From contig CANNDT010000047.1 of assembly GCA_947503365.1 (NCBI GenBank), forward strand, positions 1 through 33,284: 33,284 nt of DNA, in the 5' to 3' direction. This stretch comes from CANNDT01 sp945876205 (GTDB lineage Bacteria > Acidobacteriota > Vicinamibacteria > Vicinamibacterales > UBA2999). The position numbers were made by a program, and so were the translations under genes. The notes under the pieces were generated by a model. It did not search any database, was not told where the DNA came from, and was given only the letters and a program-made list of their open reading frames with translations. Below are positions 31,573-33,284 of this stretch, in pieces; position 1 is the stretch's first letter, and each line of letters starts with the position of its first letter.

Positions 31573-31971
31573 ATGAACCGTTATCTCATTCCGGCGCTGG
31601 CGCTGGTTGCGCTCGCGTTCAGTCCACAGGCGTTCGCGCACCATTCATTTGCCGCGACCTACGTCGAAGATCAATCGGTGACCATCGAAGGGCAGTTGGT
31701 GCAGTTTCTGCTCCGTAACCCGCATTCGTTCGTGCACGTGATGGTCAAGGAGAAGGACGGCTCCACGGTCCGCTACGTGGTCGAGTGGGGCTCTCCCGCG
31801 CAGCTCGGGGGCCAGGGCGTGACCCGTGACACCCTGAAGCCCGGCGACTACCTGGTCATCAGCGGCAATCCCGGCCGTGACCCGGCGGATCACCGCGTTC
31901 GGCTCCTCAAGTTCAGCCGTCCCAAGGACGGGTGGAGCTGGGGCCTGCTGCCCGCTGAAAAGGTCGATTAA
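31573..31971 (+). CDS. DUF6152 family secreted protein, copy 3
   Basis: 132 residues. The start is the ATG at 31573; the long open frame upstream is a shadow of receptor 4. No clear ribosome site is seen. The signal peptide (MNRYLIPALALVALAFSPQAFA) is unlike that of copy 1, yet the predicted mature part beginning HHSFAATY differs from copy 1 at only two of 110 residues (Met to Val, Phe to Tyr). Silent sites differ widely, so this is protein-level constraint rather than a recent copy. NPH, the W-G-S-P strand and the KPGD turn are all conserved. It follows receptor 4 after a hairpin and precedes an MBL-fold gene; copy 1 precedes receptor 1. Confidence 0.87.
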   Translation: MNRYLIPALALVALAFSPQAFAHHSFAATYVEDQSVTIEGQLVQFLLRNPHSFVHVMVKEKDGSTVRYVVEWGSPAQLGGQGVTRDTLKPGDYLVISGNPGRDPADHRVRLLKFSRPKDGWSWGLLPAEKVD

Positions 31972-31982
31972 TTCGATATACT
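31955..31982 (+). promoter_or_regulatory. Putative promoter for the eroded MBL-fold gene
   Basis: TATACT at 31977-31982 has CTGAAA (four of six to TTGACA) 16 bases upstream at 31955-31960. The same -10 hexamer is used in the predicted promoters of receptors 1 and 2. The -35 lies within the end of DUF6152 copy 3. Confidence 0.45.
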
Positions 31983-32072
31983 CGCCACCGCCCGGTCGAC
32001 AATTTCAGAGCAAGCGGGATCATGCCCGACGCCGGAACGTCTGGCCGGCGTGGCGTCCGCGGAGCGCGAACC

Positions 32073-33149
32073 ATGACTTCACGAACGACGCGTCTGATCA
32101 CGATGTGGATGGTAAGCGTGCTGGGTATCGGCACGCTGGCGTCCACCGCTGTCTTGACGCAGGGTCGGCAGGGCGTCTTGACGCCAGGGGGGCAGGGCGT
32201 CTTGACGCCAGGGGGGCAGGGTGGTGCGCGTCCCGCGGCGGCGTGGCCGCCGAAGCTGGAAGCCCCGGTCGCAGGCCAGGTGGAAGTCCTGCCGGTACAG
32301 GGGCAGATTTTCATGATCGTCGGCGCGGGCGCCAACATCACCGTGCAGGCCGGTGAGGCGGGCGTGCTGGTGGTCGACACAGGCACGGCGGCGATGAGCG
32401 AGAAAGTCATCGCGGCGATCCGCACGATCTCCAGGAAGCCGCTGCGCTACATCGTCAACACGATCGAGTGGCCCGAGTACTCGGGCGGCAACGAGAAGAT
32501 CGCGGCGGCCGGCGAGATCATTCCGTTCCGCGAAGCGAACTACACGGCCGGGCCCCAGGGCGCGCTGGACATCAAGAAGGCGTCGGTCATTTCGTACCTG
32601 ACGGTGTTTCACCGGATGTCGGAGGCGGGCGGCCCGGAAAACGCGTGGCCGGACAATACCTACTCGACGCCGCAGAAGCGGCTGTCGTTCAACGACGAGC
32701 CGGTGGTGATGCTGCACCAGGTGGCCAATACCGACGGCAACAGCCTCGTGCACTTCCGGAAGTCCGATGTCATCAGCGCCGGGCCGCTGCTCGATCTGGA
32801 GTCCTATCCGCGGATCGACGTGAAGGCCGGCGGGAGCATCCAGGCGATGGTCGAGGGGTTGAACCGGCTGATTGAGCTGGCGGTGCCGGAGGCCAACGCG
32901 GGCGGCGGGACGCTGGTCGTGCCGGGCCACGGGCGCATCGCCGACCATGCGGAAGTGGCGTATTACCGCGATATGATGACGATCATCCGCGATCGGCTGC
33001 AGGACGGGATCAAGAAGAACCTGACGCTGGCGCAGATCAAGGCTGCGCGGCCGACGCGGGACTACGACGCGCGGTACGGCAAGACGACCGGGCCGTGGAC
33101 GACCGATATGTTTGTCGAGGCGGCCTATGCCAGCCTCGTGAAGAAGTAG
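32073..33149 (+). CDS. Metallo-beta-lactamase-fold secreted protein lacking the metal-binding motif
   Basis: 358 residues from the ATG at 32073 (GGAG upstream); the frame opens earlier at 32022 but that would place 17 residues before the signal peptide. The signal is followed by Gly-rich octapeptide repeats (about residues 34-50), then the MBL fold: ITVQAGEAGVLVVDTG at 90-104, and IVNTIEWPEYSGGNEK at 127-142. In this last block the family HxHxDH is replaced by I-E-W-P-E-Y. Further on, the usual HTDGD is NTDGN (219-223), while PGHG keeps His286. With most ligands gone it cannot bind zinc in the usual way. It is either a binding protein of MBL fold or an enzyme of altered chemistry. It aligns with the partial protein at 1-434. 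The next gene starts 16 bases later. Confidence 0.85.
   Translation: MTSRTTRLITMWMVSVLGIGTLASTAVLTQGRQGVLTPGGQGVLTPGGQGGARPAAAWPPKLEAPVAGQVEVLPVQGQIFMIVGAGANITVQAGEAGVLVVDTGTAAMSEKVIAAIRTISRKPLRYIVNTIEWPEYSGGNEKIAAAGEIIPFREANYTAGPQGALDIKKASVISYLTVFHRMSEAGGPENAWPDNTYSTPQKRLSFNDEPVVMLHQVANTDGNSLVHFRKSDVISAGPLLDLESYPRIDVKAGGSIQAMVEGLNRLIELAVPEANAGGGTLVVPGHGRIADHAEVAYYRDMMTIIRDRLQDGIKKNLTLAQIKAARPTRDYDARYGKTTGPWTTDMFVEAAYASLVKK
32149..32220 (+). repeat. In-frame 24-nt tandem repeat, three units
   Basis: Two perfect 24-base units (32173-32196 and 32197-32220) follow one degenerate unit (32149-32172). Each encodes an octapeptide of the type GVLTPGGQ. The array lies just after the signal peptide of the MBL-fold protein, likely as a flexible linker. 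Copy number may vary between strains because units two and three are identical. Confidence 0.8.
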
Positions 33150-33165
33150 GAAAAGGAGACATCGC

Positions 33166-33284
33166 ATGACACGTCGAATCCTGGCGCTGATGGCCGTCGT
33201 GGCGTTGCTCGGCAGCGCCGCGCCCCTCATGGCTCATCACTCGTTCTCGGCGACCTACACCGGCGAGAAGGTGGAGATCGAGGG
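33166..33284 (+). CDS. DUF6152 family secreted protein, copy 4 (N-terminal part, runs off the window)
   Basis: The ATG at 33166 is seven bases after AAGGAG and 16 bases after the previous stop. About 39 residues are visible: a signal peptide MTRRILALMAVVALLGSAA ending PLMA, then HHSFSATYTGEKVEIEG. The HHS amino terminus and the following strand match copies 1 and 3. It is most likely co-transcribed with the MBL-fold gene. The rest lies beyond the window. Confidence 0.8.
   Translation, partial: MTRRILALMAVVALLGSAAPLMAHHSFSATYTGEKVEIE

Noticed and set aside
32149..32220. The 24-base repeats as a CRISPR array
   Set aside because: There are no spacers between units and the array is in frame within a coding region.

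Overview
The window is GC-rich, densely coding bacterial chromosome, most likely from an Acidobacteriota soil lineage. Vicinamibacteria-like is my best guess from gene content: very long Oar-type TonB-dependent receptors with an N-terminal carboxypeptidase-regulatory domain, DUF1592/DUF1552 pairs, DUF6152 proteins, and a cytochrome of the reaction-centre subunit type without photosynthesis genes. I see no tRNA, rRNA, CRISPR array, prophage or complete insertion sequence. Family and domain names are from memory and by eye; no search was run.

Layout. (1) 1-3567: a truncated metallo-beta-lactamase-fold gene (minus), two convergent secreted paralogs of a family I cannot name (494-1399 plus, 1417-2400 minus), a YbhB/PEBP-like protein, and the first DUF6152 protein. 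(2) 3647-15065: a strong sigma70-type promoter leads into receptor 1, followed closely by a DUF1592-type diheme cytochrome, a DUF1552 protein, an ankyrin protein, an HpcH/HpaI aldolase and a class I aminotransferase. Two related palindromic repeats flank the DUF1552 gene. (3) 15119-21158: receptor 2, a third distant member of the unnamed secreted family, a second DUF6152 protein and a two-heme reaction-centre-type cytochrome with an extra C-terminal domain. (4) 21289-24636: receptor 3. (5) 24648-27971, minus strand: a TAXI-type substrate-binding lipoprotein, sensor histidine kinase and OmpR-type regulator in one overlapping operon. (6) 28148-33284: receptor 4, a third DUF6152 protein, a metallo-beta-lactamase-fold protein that has lost its metal motif, and the start of a fourth DUF6152 protein.

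The recurring theme is the cell envelope. Almost every product has a signal peptide and acts in the outer membrane or periplasm. Four paralogous receptors have each acquired different cargo (cytochromes, DUF6152, unnamed secreted proteins, MBL-fold proteins), and a binding-protein-coupled two-component system lies between receptors 3 and 4. My working reading is a repeatedly duplicated module for uptake and periplasmic oxidation of an unidentified substrate. The best leads for new biology are the DUF6152 and WxDGR secreted families, the eroded MBL proteins, the TAXI-kinase-regulator operon and the palindromic repeat family.
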